A stretch of 64,000 nucleotides of DNA, from assembly GCF_015163075.1 (NCBI RefSeq), contig NZ_JADDXU010000011.1, positions 186,001 through 250,000 of the forward strand, given 5' to 3'. The notes under the pieces were generated by a model, which saw only the letters and a program-made list of their open reading frames with translations, was not told where the DNA came from and ran no database searches. The stretch's first letter is position 1. Every line of letters begins with the position of its first letter. The stretch comes from Streptomyces justiciae. Its GTDB lineage: Bacteria; Actinomycetota; Actinomycetes; Streptomycetales; Streptomycetaceae. Shown here piece by piece: positions 45,766-54,355 of the stretch. The position numbers and the translations under genes were made by a program.

Positions 45766-48441
45766 ATGGTCCGACTCTCCCAGCGTGACGCAGGCCGGTC
45801 GCGGCGCGGGCGAGCGGAGGTGCGGTCGGCGCTGGGCGGACGCAGCGTCGCCGGACAGGTGTTCGTTCTCCAGGTCGTGATCGTGCTGCTGCTGGTCGTG
45901 GCCGCCGTGGTGGCCCTGGTGCTCCAGGTGCGGCACGACAGCACGACCGAGGCCCGCAACCGCTCGGTCGCCGTAGCCGAGGCCTTCGCCAACGCGCCGG
46001 GCACCGTCGAGGCGCTCAGCGCGCCCGATCCCACCAAGGTGCTGCAACCCCGCGCCGAGGCCGCGCGCAAGGCGACCGGCGTCGACTTCATCGTCGTACT
46101 CAACACCGACGGCATCCGCTACACGCACCCCAAGCCGGACCGCATCGGGAAGAAGTTCGTCGGCAATCTCGCGCCCGCACTGGCCGGGCACGTGGTGACC
46201 GAGCAGATCAACGGGACGATCGGGCCCCTGGTGCAGGCGGTCGTGCCCATCAGGGCTCCGGACGGCAAGGTCGTCGGCGCGGTGTCGGCCGGCATCACCA
46301 CCGAACATGTGGGCGGCACCGCGGACGAGCAGCTGCCGTTGCTGATCGCCATGGCGGCCGGCGGGCTCGCGGTGGCCACGGCGGGCACGGCCCTGGTCAG
46401 CAGACGGCTGCAACGGCAGACGCACGGCCTGGGTCCGCACGAGATGACCCGCATGTACGAACACCACGACGCGGTGCTGCACGCCGTGCGCGAGGGCGTG
46501 CTCATCGCGGACGGCGAGGGCCGGCTGCTGCTCGCCAACGACGAGGCGCAGCGGCTGCTGCACCTGCCCACGGACGCCGAGGGCCGGCAGGTCGCCGACC
46601 TGGGTCTGCCGCCGGACACCGCGGATCTGCTCGCATCGGGGCGGGTCGCGACGGACGAGGTGCATCTGGTCGGCGACCGGCTGCTGGCGATCAACCAGCG
46701 GGCCACCGAGCTGGAGGGCGGCCCGGCGGGCACCGTGGCGACCCTGCGCGACTCCACGGAGCTGCGGGCCCTGTCGGGCCGTGCGGAGGCCGCGCGGGAG
46801 CGGCTGAACATGCTGTACGACGCCGGTGTGGGCATCGGCACCAGCCTGGACGTGACCCGGACCGCCGAGGAGCTGGCGGAGCTGGCCGTGCCCCGGTTCG
46901 CGGACTTCGCCACCGTGGACCTCTTCGACGCGGTGCTCGGCGGCGGCCAGCCGGAGGCGGGGACCGAGCTGCGGCGTACGGCGTTCAGCGGCATCCGCAA
47001 GGACGCGCCGCTGTACCCGGTGGGTGAGCGGATGCGGCTGGTCGCGTCCGCCCCGCAGGCCCGTGCCCTGCGTTCCGGTCAGGCGGTCCTGGAGTCCCGG
47101 CTGGCGGAGTCGCCGGGCTGGCGGGCCCAGAACCTGGAACGCACCGCGCAGGTCCTGGAGTTCGGCATCCACTCGTTGATCACCGTGCCGCTGCGGGCGG
47201 GCGCGCTGGTGCTCGGGGTGGTCAACTTCTGGCGTTCGCAGAAGGCGGAGCCCTTCGACACCGACGAACTGGCCCTGGCGGAGGAGCTGGTGACCCGGGC
47301 CGCTGTCTCCATCGACAACGCACGCCGCTACACGCGCGAGCACACCATGGCGGTCACGCTCCAGCGCAGCCTGCTGCCCCGCAGCCTGCCCGAGCAGAAC
47401 GCCCTGGACATCGCCTACCGCTACCTGCCCGCGCAGGCGGGGGTGGGCGGGGACTGGTTCGACGTCCTGCCTCTGTCCGGCGCCCGGGTGGCCCTGGTGG
47501 TCGGCGATGTCGTCGGCCACGGTCTGCACGCGGCGGCGACGATGGGCCGGCTGCGCACGGCGGTCCACAACTTCTCCGCGCTCGACCTGCCGCCCGACGA
47601 ACTGCTGGCCCTGCTGGACGAACTCGTCGGCCGCATCGACCAGGACGAGGTCCAGGAGGGCGACAGCGCCCCGGTCACCGGCGCCACCTGCCTGTACGCC
47701 GTCTACGATCCCGTCTCCCGGCGCTGCACCGTCGCCCGCGCCGGGCATCCGCCGCCCGCGCTGATCCACCCCGACGGCAGCGTGGAGTTCCCCGACGTGC
47801 CCGCCGGTCCCCCGCTGGGCCTCGGCGGACTGCCGTTCGAGACCGCCGACCTCGAACTCGCCGAGGGCAGCAGGCTGGTGCTCTACACGGACGGGCTGGT
47901 CGAGGACCGGGAGCGGGACATCGACGTGGGTCTGGAGCTGCTGGCCGCCGCGCTGGAGCGGGCCGGGGAGACACCCGAGGAGACCTGCCAGGTCGTGCTG
48001 GACTCCAAGCTGACGGCCCGCCCCAGCGACGACATCGCCCTGATCGTGGCCCGCACTCGCGCCCTCGACCCCGGCCGGGTGGCCGAGTGGCAGGTGCCGT
48101 CCGACCCGGCGGCGGTCGGGCGGGTACGGGCCGACGTCACCCGGCAGCTGACCCAATGGGGCCTGGAGGACCTGGAGTTCGCCACAGAGCTGATCCTGAG
48201 CGAGCTGGTGACCAACGCGATCCGCTACGGCGGTGAGCCCATCCGGGTCCGGATGCTGTACGACCGCAGCCTGATCTGCGAGGTCTTCGACAGCAGCAGC
48301 ACCTCGCCCCATCTGCGCTACGCGGCGATGACGGACGAGGGCGGCCGCGGCCTGTTCCTGGTCGCGCAGCTCGCCGAGCGCTGGGGCACGCGGTACACGC
48401 CCGAGGGCAAGGTCATCTGGGCGGAGCAGCCGGTGCCGTAG
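45766..48441 (+). CDS. Membrane sensor with PAS, GAF, SpoIIE phosphatase and HATPase domains
   Basis: An 891-residue protein. TM1 (about 29-53), an extracellular Cache-like sensor (about 55-178; VDFIVVLNTDGIRYTHPKPD, PIRAPDGKVVGAVSAGIT, as in CitA/DcuS) and TM2 (about 186-208). Cytoplasmic part: PAS (about 225-335), GAF (about 345-520), PP2C/SpoIIE (about 535-755; VGGDWFDV, VGDVVGHG, LYTDGLVE, SDDIALIV) and a C-terminal HATPase_c_2/RsbW-like kinase domain (about 770-890; LILSELVTNAIRYGG, EGGRGLFLVAQLAE). It thus joins phosphatase and anti-sigma-kinase-like functions in one chain, a layout found in Streptomyces. Ligand unknown; the sensor type suggests a carboxylate. Confidence 0.9.
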   Translation: MVRLSQRDAGRSRRGRAEVRSALGGRSVAGQVFVLQVVIVLLLVVAAVVALVLQVRHDSTTEARNRSVAVAEAFANAPGTVEALSAPDPTKVLQPRAEAARKATGVDFIVVLNTDGIRYTHPKPDRIGKKFVGNLAPALAGHVVTEQINGTIGPLVQAVVPIRAPDGKVVGAVSAGITTEHVGGTADEQLPLLIAMAAGGLAVATAGTALVSRRLQRQTHGLGPHEMTRMYEHHDAVLHAVREGVLIADGEGRLLLANDEAQRLLHLPTDAEGRQVADLGLPPDTADLLASGRVATDEVHLVGDRLLAINQRATELEGGPAGTVATLRDSTELRALSGRAEAARERLNMLYDAGVGIGTSLDVTRTAEELAELAVPRFADFATVDLFDAVLGGGQPEAGTELRRTAFSGIRKDAPLYPVGERMRLVASAPQARALRSGQAVLESRLAESPGWRAQNLERTAQVLEFGIHSLITVPLRAGALVLGVVNFWRSQKAEPFDTDELALAEELVTRAAVSIDNARRYTREHTMAVTLQRSLLPRSLPEQNALDIAYRYLPAQAGVGGDWFDVLPLSGARVALVVGDVVGHGLHAAATMGRLRTAVHNFSALDLPPDELLALLDELVGRIDQDEVQEGDSAPVTGATCLYAVYDPVSRRCTVARAGHPPPALIHPDGSVEFPDVPAGPPLGLGGLPFETADLELAEGSRLVLYTDGLVEDRERDIDVGLELLAAALERAGETPEETCQVVLDSKLTARPSDDIALIVARTRALDPGRVAEWQVPSDPAAVGRVRADVTRQLTQWGLEDLEFATELILSELVTNAIRYGGEPIRVRMLYDRSLICEVFDSSSTSPHLRYAAMTDEGGRGLFLVAQLAERWGTRYTPEGKVIWAEQPVP

Positions 48442-48504
48442 ACCGGCCCCTCTCGTTCATTGGTACGAACCTTCGACGGAAAGGCTGTTCTTCACGCGCG
48501 GCGT

Positions 48505-48527
48505 CTGATAGGAAACCTTCCTATCAG
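48505..48527. promoter_or_regulatory. Long palindrome upstream of chitosanase (CsnR-type operator)
   Basis: CTGATAGGAA and TTCCTATCAG are perfect 10-bp arms around ACC, 48 bases before the chitosanase ATG. In S. lividans and relatives csnA is controlled by the ROK repressor CsnR through an AGGAAA/TTTCCT palindrome at this place. The csnR gene itself is not in the window. Confidence 0.75.
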
Positions 48528-48575
48528 TGTCACGTACGGCCAACTCCCCACCCCCCACCTCCCTTTGGAGCCGCC

Positions 48576-49394
48576 GTGAAGCACCCCGCGCGCACCTCGC
48601 GCCGCACCCTCCTCACCCTGATCGGCGCGTCCCTGGCGTCGGCCCCGCTCCTCAACTCCCCCCGCGCCACGGCCCTTTGTGCCGCGGTCGGTCTCGACGA
48701 CCCGGCGAAGAAGGAGATCGCCATGCAGCTGGTGTCGAGCGCGGAGAACTCCTCGCTCGACTGGAAGGCGCAGTACAAGTACATCGAGGACATCGGCGAC
48801 GGCCGCGGCTACACCGCGGGCATCATCGGCTTCTGCTCGGGCACCGGCGACATGCTCGACCTCGTCGAGCTGTACACCGACCGCAAGCCCGGCAACGTCC
48901 TCGCCCGCTATCTGCCGGCCCTGCGCCAGGTCGACGGCAGCGACTCGCACGCCGGCCTGGACCCGAACTTCCCCGGGGACTGGCGCCGGGCCGCGCAGGA
49001 CGCGGAGTTCCGGCGGGCCCAGGACGACGAGCGCGACCGGGTGTACTTCAACCCGGCCGTCCGGCAGGGCAAGGCCGACGGGCTGCGGGTGCTCGGGCAG
49101 TTCGCGTACTACGACGCCATCGTCATGCACGGCGACGGCGGCGACCCCACCAGCTTCCGCAACATCCGCAGGCGGGCCCTGAACCGGGCCCGGCCCCCGG
49201 CCCAGGGCGGCGACGAGGTCACCTACCTCGACGCCTTCCTGGACGCCCGGGTGTGGGCCATGAAGCAGGAGGAGGCCCACAGCGACACCAGCCGCGTCGA
49301 CACGGCCCAGCGGGTGTTCCTGCGCAAGGGCAACCTCGACCTGAACCCGCCGCTGGACTGGAAGGTGTACGGCGACAGTTACCACATCGGCTGA
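48576..49394 (+). CDS. csnA: Chitosanase, glycoside hydrolase family 46
   Basis: A 272-residue secreted enzyme. The Tat-type signal SRRTLLTLIGASLAS lies at 8-22, with cleavage probably near residue 33. Catalytic Glu57 (SSAENSS) and Asp75 (DIGDGRGYTAG) are 18 residues apart, as Glu22 and Asp40 are in the mature Streptomyces N174 enzyme. It hydrolyses beta-1,4-linked glucosamine. The length and flow (QVDGSDSHAGL, VYFNPAVRQGKADG, ENSSLDW) match the family. It is a single gene behind a CsnR-type palindrome, so probably induced by chitosan oligomers. Confidence 0.93.
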   Translation: MKHPARTSRRTLLTLIGASLASAPLLNSPRATALCAAVGLDDPAKKEIAMQLVSSAENSSLDWKAQYKYIEDIGDGRGYTAGIIGFCSGTGDMLDLVELYTDRKPGNVLARYLPALRQVDGSDSHAGLDPNFPGDWRRAAQDAEFRRAQDDERDRVYFNPAVRQGKADGLRVLGQFAYYDAIVMHGDGGDPTSFRNIRRRALNRARPPAQGGDEVTYLDAFLDARVWAMKQEEAHSDTSRVDTAQRVFLRKGNLDLNPPLDWKVYGDSYHIG

Positions 49395-49412
49395 CCGGGA
49401 GCCGGAGGTCGC

Positions 49413-50339
49413 CTACGGGCGTTGTCCGATGCGGTCGACAACGCCCGTCTCCTGCCGGGCCCGCAACTCGTGATACCGGTCGCGCAGCTTCATCCGGCCG
49501 TCCACCATCTCCCCGGTGCCCCCGTCCACGTTCAGCCCGAGGTAGGCGTAGGACTTCGTGTCGAAGAGGAACGCGAAGTCCGACTCCGGGTAGGAGACCG
49601 CGATCCCCTGACGGCCCAGCGCGTCGACCACCCCGCGGTCGATCCTGATGCCGGGAATCCGCGCGACCGCCTCGAAGGAGGCGGCCTCCAGTCCGGGTGG
49701 CATGACGCGCGGCACCACGAAGAACTGGACGGCGTTCATGAACGCCGTCCGGTCGTCCCCCCGCCCGCCCATGCGCAGGCGGTCGAGGAGCGCGTCCGGG
49801 TCCGTCGGCCACTTCGCCAGGGCCGTGTACTCGGTCGGCGGCCACATCACCTCGTGCTCGGCCAGCGGGGGATCGTGGTGCACCTTGCCGTACTCCTGAC
49901 GCCTGGAGGGCTTGGAGCCGTCCACGGAGGTCCAGCTCTCGTCGGTCCAGGTCCGCCTCCGCCCGCCCTCCGCATAGGTCCGGCTGATGTACGTCTTGGT
50001 GTACAGGTACTGGTCGTTGCGCGGGATCGGCAGGCCCGCACTGTCGGCCCGCGTCCGGTCCGCGGCCCTGTGCAGCAGTTCCGCCGCGCTCAGTGTGGCC
50101 ATCCGCGGACCGTCGGCGTCGCGCTCGTCACGGGTGGCGACGACCACCCCGCCCGCGACCGCCGCCGCGGCCGTCCCGGCGACGGCGACCCGGAACATCA
50201 GGCGCCGCGACAGCAGCGCGCCCGGGCGGCCCTCCTGGACGACGGCGCGGTGCAGGCGGGCGCGGGCGGCGGAGCGGGCCTCGTCGGTGGGCGGCGGCAC
50301 GTCGGCCGCCAGTTCGCGTACGGCGGTGAGGTCATCCAC
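49413..50339 (-). CDS. CU044_5270-family membrane protein, sigma-factor partner
   Basis: A 308-residue protein. The cytoplasmic N-terminus (about 1-45, VDDLTAVRELAADVPPPTDE) is followed by one transmembrane helix (about 48-68) and an extracellular region with YLYTKTYISRTYAEGGRRRT, typical of the CU044_5270 family found beside ECF sigma genes in actinomycetes. GTG 50339 overlaps the sigma stop by 8 bases (GTGGATGA), so translation is coupled. An anti-sigma or signal-transmitting role is suggested by position; no zinc-binding anti-sigma motif is seen. Confidence 0.83.
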   Translation of the reverse strand: MDDLTAVRELAADVPPPTDEARSAARARLHRAVVQEGRPGALLSRRLMFRVAVAGTAAAAVAGGVVVATRDERDADGPRMATLSAAELLHRAADRTRADSAGLPIPRNDQYLYTKTYISRTYAEGGRRRTWTDESWTSVDGSKPSRRQEYGKVHHDPPLAEHEVMWPPTEYTALAKWPTDPDALLDRLRMGGRGDDRTAFMNAVQFFVVPRVMPPGLEAASFEAVARIPGIRIDRGVVDALGRQGIAVSYPESDFAFLFDTKSYAYLGLNVDGGTGEMVDGRMKLRDRYHELRARQETGVVDRIGQRP

Positions 50340-50988
50340 GGTCGGTCTCCTCGGTGTCGTCGTGCGGGGCTGTGGGATCGGAACCGCCCAGCGCCACGCG
50401 CAGCTTGGCCCGCGCCCGGTGCAGTCGTGAGCGCACCGTGCCCACCGGTATGCCGAGCGCCTCGGCGGCCTCCGCATAGTCGAGGTCGCCCCAGGCGATC
50501 ACCAGCAGCACGTCCCGGTACCGGGCGGGCAACTCGGCGAGGGCACCGGCCAGTTCGGCCCGGGTGCGTTCGGCGCCCACCCGGGCCGTCACCCGGTCCG
50601 CCAGCGCCTCGCCGCCGTCCCCGTCGCCGATCCCGGTCGCGGCGGCGCGCGCGAGCGCCCTGAGCCGGCGCGCCTCGGCACGCCGGTGCCGGCCGACGAG
50701 GTTGGTGACGATCCCGTACAGCCACGGGCGGGCGTGCAGTCGCGTCAGGTCGTAGCGGCGGCGCTCCTGGAACGCGACGACGAACGTCTCGGCCATGAGG
50801 TCGTCGGCGGCCTCGGTGCCGAGCCGCCGGGCCACGTACCGGTGGATGTCGTCGGCGTACCGGTGGAAGAGGAGCTCGAACGCGTCGGGTTCCTCCCAGG
50901 ACCGTTCGACGACCGAGGCGTCGGAGAACACGTCGTCGGAGGCGACGGCGGGGTACTCCTCGACGTACGCATCGCCTGTCGGTTTCAT
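50332..50988 (-). CDS. ECF-type RNA polymerase sigma factor
   Basis: A 218-residue sigma factor. Region 2 (about 35-105: FELLFHRYADDIHRYVARRL, AADDLMAETFVVAFQERRRY, RPWLYGIVTNLVGRHRR) and region 4 (about 148-205: LAELPARYRDVLLVIAWGDL, YAEAAEALGIPVGTVRSRLH) are complete; region 3 is absent as in ECF factors. It is co-translated with the CU044_5270-type membrane protein, its probable regulator. Promoter specificity cannot be read. It is divergent from the ferredoxin reductase gene. Confidence 0.92.
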   Translation of the reverse strand: MKPTGDAYVEEYPAVASDDVFSDASVVERSWEEPDAFELLFHRYADDIHRYVARRLGTEAADDLMAETFVVAFQERRRYDLTRLHARPWLYGIVTNLVGRHRRAEARRLRALARAAATGIGDGDGGEALADRVTARVGAERTRAELAGALAELPARYRDVLLVIAWGDLDYAEAAEALGIPVGTVRSRLHRARAKLRVALGGSDPTAPHDDTEETDRG

Positions 50989-51089
50989 TCGGTTCCCTCG
51001 CGGTCGCGGGCATGGTCGACCGCTGTTCGCCGATGCCCGTGATCGGGTTCCCGGACGGTGTGAGAAGGTGCTCGCGCAGGTCGTAGCGA

Positions 51090-51115
51090 CTCATAAAGTA
51101 GCCTTATGAGCTCAT
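51090..51115. promoter_or_regulatory. CTCATAA dyads between ECF sigma and ferredoxin reductase genes
   Basis: CTCATAA (51090-51096) and TTATGAG (51104-51110) are perfect arms around 7 bases. TTATGAG then forms a second palindrome with the next bases (ATGAGCTCAT, 51106-51115). Three half-sites in a row in an AT-rich island suggest an operator for one of the divergent genes. Confidence 0.5.
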
Positions 51116-51135
51116 AGATCGGACCCGCGTACCGA

Positions 51136-51160
51136 CTTAGGCTTGCCTTAGTTTAGGCTT
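51136..51160. promoter_or_regulatory. Iron-box-like sequence upstream of ferredoxin reductase
   Basis: CTTAGGCTTGCCTTAG followed by TTTAGGCTT resembles the TTAGGTTAGGC-type boxes bound by DmdR/IdeR iron repressors, with degenerate symmetry. It lies 42-66 bases before the start codon. The match is partial. Confidence 0.45.
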
Positions 51161-51201
51161 CCCGTCGAGATCGCTTGTCGCCTCTCGAAGGGAACCTGAT
51201 C

Positions 51202-52566
51202 ATGCCCCGCCCCCTGCGGGTAGCCATCGTCGGCGCCGGCCCGGCCGGCATCTACGCCGCCGACGCTCTGCTCAAGTCCGACGTGGCCGCCGAGCCCGGT
51301 GTGTCCATCGACATCTTCGAGCGGATGCCCGCCCCGTTCGGGCTGATCCGGTACGGCGTCGCCCCCGACCACCCCCGCATCAAGGGCATCGTCAAGGCCC
51401 TCCACCAGGTCCTCGACAAGCCGCAGGTCCGCCTCTTCGGCAACGTGGACTACGGCACGGACGTCCACCTGGACGACCTGCGCGCCTTCTACGACGCGGT
51501 GATCTTCTCGACCGGCGCCATGGCGGACCGCGAGCTGAAGATCCCGGGTGTCGAGCTCGACGGCTCCTACGGCGCCGCCGACTTCGCCTCCTGGTACGAC
51601 GGCCACCCGGACGTCCCGCGCACCTGGCCGCTGGAGGCGGAGAAGGTCGCCGTCCTGGGCGTCGGCAACGTGGCCCTGGACATCTCCCGCATCCTCGCCA
51701 AGACGGCGGACGAGCTGCTGCCGACCGAGATCCCGCCGAACGTCTACGAGGGCCTGAAGGCGAACAAGGCCGTCGAGATCCACGTCTTCGGCCGCCGCGG
51801 CCCGGCGCAGGCGAAGTTCTCCCCGATGGAGCTGCGCGAGCTGGACCACTCGCCCAACATCGAGGTCATCGTCAACCCCGAGGACATCGACTACGACGAG
51901 GGCTCGATCGCCGAGCGGCGCGGCAACAAGCAGGTCGACATGGTCGCCAAGACCCTGGAGAACTGGGCGATCCGCGACATCGGCGACCGCCCGCACAAGC
52001 TGTTCCTGCACTTCTTCGAGTCCCCGACCGAGATCCTCGGCGAGGACGGCAAGGTCGTCGGCCTGCGCACCGAGCGCACCGAGCTGGACGGCACCGGCAA
52101 CGTCAAGGGCACCGGTCAGTTCACCGACTGGGACGTCAACGCCGTCTACCGCGCGGTCGGTTACCTCTCCGACAAGCTCCCCAAGCTGCCCTGGGACATC
52201 GACTCGGGCACCGTCCCGGACGAGGGCGGCCGGGTCCTCCAGGAGAGCGGCGAGCACCTCCAGTCGACGTACGTCACCGGCTGGATCCGGCGCGGCCCGG
52301 TGGGTCTCATCGGCCACACCAAGGGCGACGCCAACGAGACGGTCGCGAACCTGCTGGACGACTTCGCCAACGAGCGCCTCCAGACGCCGGCTTCGCCCGC
52401 TCCGGAGGCCGTGGAGGAGTTCCTCGCCGAGCGCGAGATCCGCTTCACCACCTGGGAGGGCTGGTACCGGCTGGACGCCGCCGAGAAGGCGCTGGGCGAG
52501 CCGCAGGGCCGCGAGCGCGTGAAGATCGTCGAGCGTGAGGACATGCTCAAGGCGAGCGGCGCGTAA
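51202..52566 (+). CDS. fprA: NADPH-ferredoxin reductase, FprA type
   Basis: A 454-residue FAD enzyme. GAGPAGIYAAD at 11-21 binds FAD. FGLIRYGVAPDHPRIK is the adrenodoxin-reductase signature, VLGVGNVALDISRIL binds NADPH, and TGWIRRGPVGLIGHTKGDAN is another family block. It passes electrons from NADPH to ferredoxins serving P450s and other redox enzymes. ATG 51202 follows GAAGGGAA. An iron-box-like sequence upstream suggests induction under iron limitation. A perfect hairpin ends the unit. Confidence 0.9.
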   Translation: MPRPLRVAIVGAGPAGIYAADALLKSDVAAEPGVSIDIFERMPAPFGLIRYGVAPDHPRIKGIVKALHQVLDKPQVRLFGNVDYGTDVHLDDLRAFYDAVIFSTGAMADRELKIPGVELDGSYGAADFASWYDGHPDVPRTWPLEAEKVAVLGVGNVALDISRILAKTADELLPTEIPPNVYEGLKANKAVEIHVFGRRGPAQAKFSPMELRELDHSPNIEVIVNPEDIDYDEGSIAERRGNKQVDMVAKTLENWAIRDIGDRPHKLFLHFFESPTEILGEDGKVVGLRTERTELDGTGNVKGTGQFTDWDVNAVYRAVGYLSDKLPKLPWDIDSGTVPDEGGRVLQESGEHLQSTYVTGWIRRGPVGLIGHTKGDANETVANLLDDFANERLQTPASPAPEAVEEFLAEREIRFTTWEGWYRLDAAEKALGEPQGRERVKIVEREDMLKASGA

Positions 52567-52585
52567 GCGAGTTGAAGTAAGCAAA

Positions 52586-52621
52586 GCGAAGGGGCCGGGG
52601 GCGTACCCCCGGCCCCTTCGC
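52586..52621. terminator. Perfect 16-bp bidirectional terminator
   Basis: GCGAAGGGGCCGGGGG pairs fully with its complement around the loop CGTA. It stands between the convergent ferredoxin reductase and quinone reductase genes, 20 bases after the first stop and 7 before the second. Confidence 0.9.
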
Positions 52622-52627
52622 ACGCGT

Positions 52628-53629
52628 TCAGCCGTGTTCGACGGTGACGACGATCTTCCCGAACTGCGCACCCGCCTCCATGTAGCGGTGCGCCTCGGCG
52701 ATGTCCTCCAGGGCGAAGGTCCGATCGACGACCGGCGCGAAGACTCCCGTGCGCAGTCCGGACGCGACGAACGCCTCGGCGCGGCGCAGCCGTTCGGGGT
52801 CGCGGGTCGTCTCGTGGAGGGTGTACGTGCGCATGTTCAGCGCGGGCATGCCCAGGTCGAAGCCCGGGTACGGGGTCGGCTGCCCGCTGAGCGCCCCGTA
52901 CAGCAGCAGCGTGCCGCCGGGGGCGACCGCCCGGGCCAGGTCGACCACCCCGGGGCCGGCCACGGCGTCGAAGACGAACTCGGCGCCCCTTCCGGCGGTG
53001 CGGCCGAGGATCCGCTCGGCGACGTCCTCCTCCTCGGTCACGATCACGTCGGCCGCGCCCGCCTTCCGCAGCGCCGCCTCCTTGGCGCGGGTGCGGGTGG
53101 TGGCGACGGGGACGGCGCCGACGCTGCGGGCGACCTGGATCGCGGCCAGGCCGACGCTGCTGGAGGCGGCCGTCAGGACGACCGTGTCCCCGGCCCGCAT
53201 CCCGGCGACCTCCACCAGCGCCCCGTACGCCGTCACGTACGGCATCCACACGGCGGCGCCCGCCACCGCGTCGAGCCCTTCCGGACGGCGGAGGACCGCG
53301 CGGGCGGGGACGATCGCGCGCTCGGCGTAGACGCCGTACTCGTTCATCGAGAACGCGGGCACCACGCTGACCGGCTGGCCGACCGCGAAGCCCGTCACAC
53401 CCGGGCCGACGGCCTCGACGACGCCGGCGGCCTCGGTGCCGAGCCGGGCCGGGAACTCCTTGACGGGCTCGATGTACCGGCCGCTGCGGAACAGCACCTC
53501 GGCCCGGTTGAGGCCGATCGCGTCCACCCGGATCAGCAGTTCGCCCGGGCCGGGCTCGCCGACCGGCGCCTCTTCGAGCCGCAGTACCTCGGGCCCGCCG
53601 ACCTCGTGGAACCGCACCGTCCTGACCAT
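52628..53629 (-). CDS. Zinc-independent alcohol dehydrogenase/quinone oxidoreductase
   Basis: A 333-residue medium-chain reductase lacking zinc-ligand cysteines. RVDAIGLNRAEVLFRSGRYI and LGTEAAGVVEAVGPGVTGF belong to the catalytic domain. VVLTAASSSVGLAAIQVARS is the NADPH fold, with Ser replacing the usual second and third Gly of the AxxGGVG loop. It reduces quinones or activated alkenes. A perfect 9-bp-arm dyad sits 28 bases before the start, so expression is regulated, but no regulator gene is adjacent. Confidence 0.88.
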   Translation of the reverse strand: MVRTVRFHEVGGPEVLRLEEAPVGEPGPGELLIRVDAIGLNRAEVLFRSGRYIEPVKEFPARLGTEAAGVVEAVGPGVTGFAVGQPVSVVPAFSMNEYGVYAERAIVPARAVLRRPEGLDAVAGAAVWMPYVTAYGALVEVAGMRAGDTVVLTAASSSVGLAAIQVARSVGAVPVATTRTRAKEAALRKAGAADVIVTEEEDVAERILGRTAGRGAEFVFDAVAGPGVVDLARAVAPGGTLLLYGALSGQPTPYPGFDLGMPALNMRTYTLHETTRDPERLRRAEAFVASGLRTGVFAPVVDRTFALEDIAEAHRYMEAGAQFGKIVVTVEHG

Positions 53630-53656
53630 GGCTCTTCCCCCTTCGACCGCGCATAC

Positions 53657-53678
53657 AAGTTCGACAGGCGTCGAACTT
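53657..53678. promoter_or_regulatory. Perfect dyad upstream of the quinone reductase
   Basis: AAGTTCGAC (53657-53665) and GTCGAACTT (53670-53678) around AGGC. A further TTCGACAG half-site overlaps its right end, repeating the left one. Likely operator of an unlinked repressor. Confidence 0.6.
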
Positions 53679-53704
53679 CGACAGCCATCGTAGTATGGGG
53701 AGGT

Positions 53705-54337
53705 CTACAACCGGTCGAGATCTCCGGTCGTACGCCCCAGGCAGGCGACCGACTCCATGCCCGGTACCGGGATCTCCTGGAAGCCGAGCCGGTCATAGAA
53801 GGCACGGGCCGGGACGTTGGCCGTCGCCATCACCAGGTGGACCGCCGGGACCCCGCGATCCCGCAGGGCCGCCAGGAGCGTGCGCATCAGCTCCCTGCCG
53901 TATCCGCGGCCTTGCCACTCGGGGAGCAGGTCGATGTGCAAGTGGGCGGGGTACGCGGCGAGTTCGGGGACGATCATGCGCTCGGGGTCGTGCAGGAGCC
54001 GGATCATCAGCTCGTCCGGGGTGCCGGGGGCGGCGCTGCCCTCGGGGTACCGGTCGGCGACGAGCGGGAGCCACTTGGCGCGGAACTCCGCGGCGAAGCG
54101 AGGGGTGTCGGCGACGCCGAGGATGTAGCCGACGGCCCGCCCCTGACCGTCGTCGAGCACGAAGGCGAGGTCCGGCTCCAGCTCGACGTATGGCTGCGCG
54201 AAGATCGCCGGGAGGATGGCGGGGTCCGCGTAAACGGGCCTGGCGTCCAGGCCGTTGTGCGCGGTGCGGATGCAGATGTCGTCGAGGGCGGCCCGGTCGC
54301 CGGGGCGGTACCGGCGGATCACTGCTGGCGAAGTCAT
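53705..54337 (-). CDS. GNAT-family N-acetyltransferase
   Basis: A 210-residue GNAT protein. LHIDLLPEWQGRGYGRELMR carries the acetyl-CoA loop Q-G-R-G-Y-G, and MATANVPARAFYDRLGF is motif B. The front part (RRYRPGDRAALDDICIRTAH) resembles GNATs related to the acetyltransferase-like domain of bacterial O-GlcNAcase relatives, with YVELEPDLAFVLDD in the middle. Substrate unknown. It faces the DUF1152 gene across a 91-base region with a CebR-type box. Confidence 0.85.
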   Translation of the reverse strand: MTSPAVIRRYRPGDRAALDDICIRTAHNGLDARPVYADPAILPAIFAQPYVELEPDLAFVLDDGQGRAVGYILGVADTPRFAAEFRAKWLPLVADRYPEGSAAPGTPDELMIRLLHDPERMIVPELAAYPAHLHIDLLPEWQGRGYGRELMRTLLAALRDRGVPAVHLVMATANVPARAFYDRLGFQEIPVPGMESVACLGRTTGDLDRL

Positions 54338-54355
54338 CGCAGCATCCTGACCTGT

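Noticed and set aside
45712..48312. An 866-codon antisense frame over the membrane PP2C gene
   Set aside because: Shadow frame; the forward strand encodes complete sensor, phosphatase and ATPase domains.
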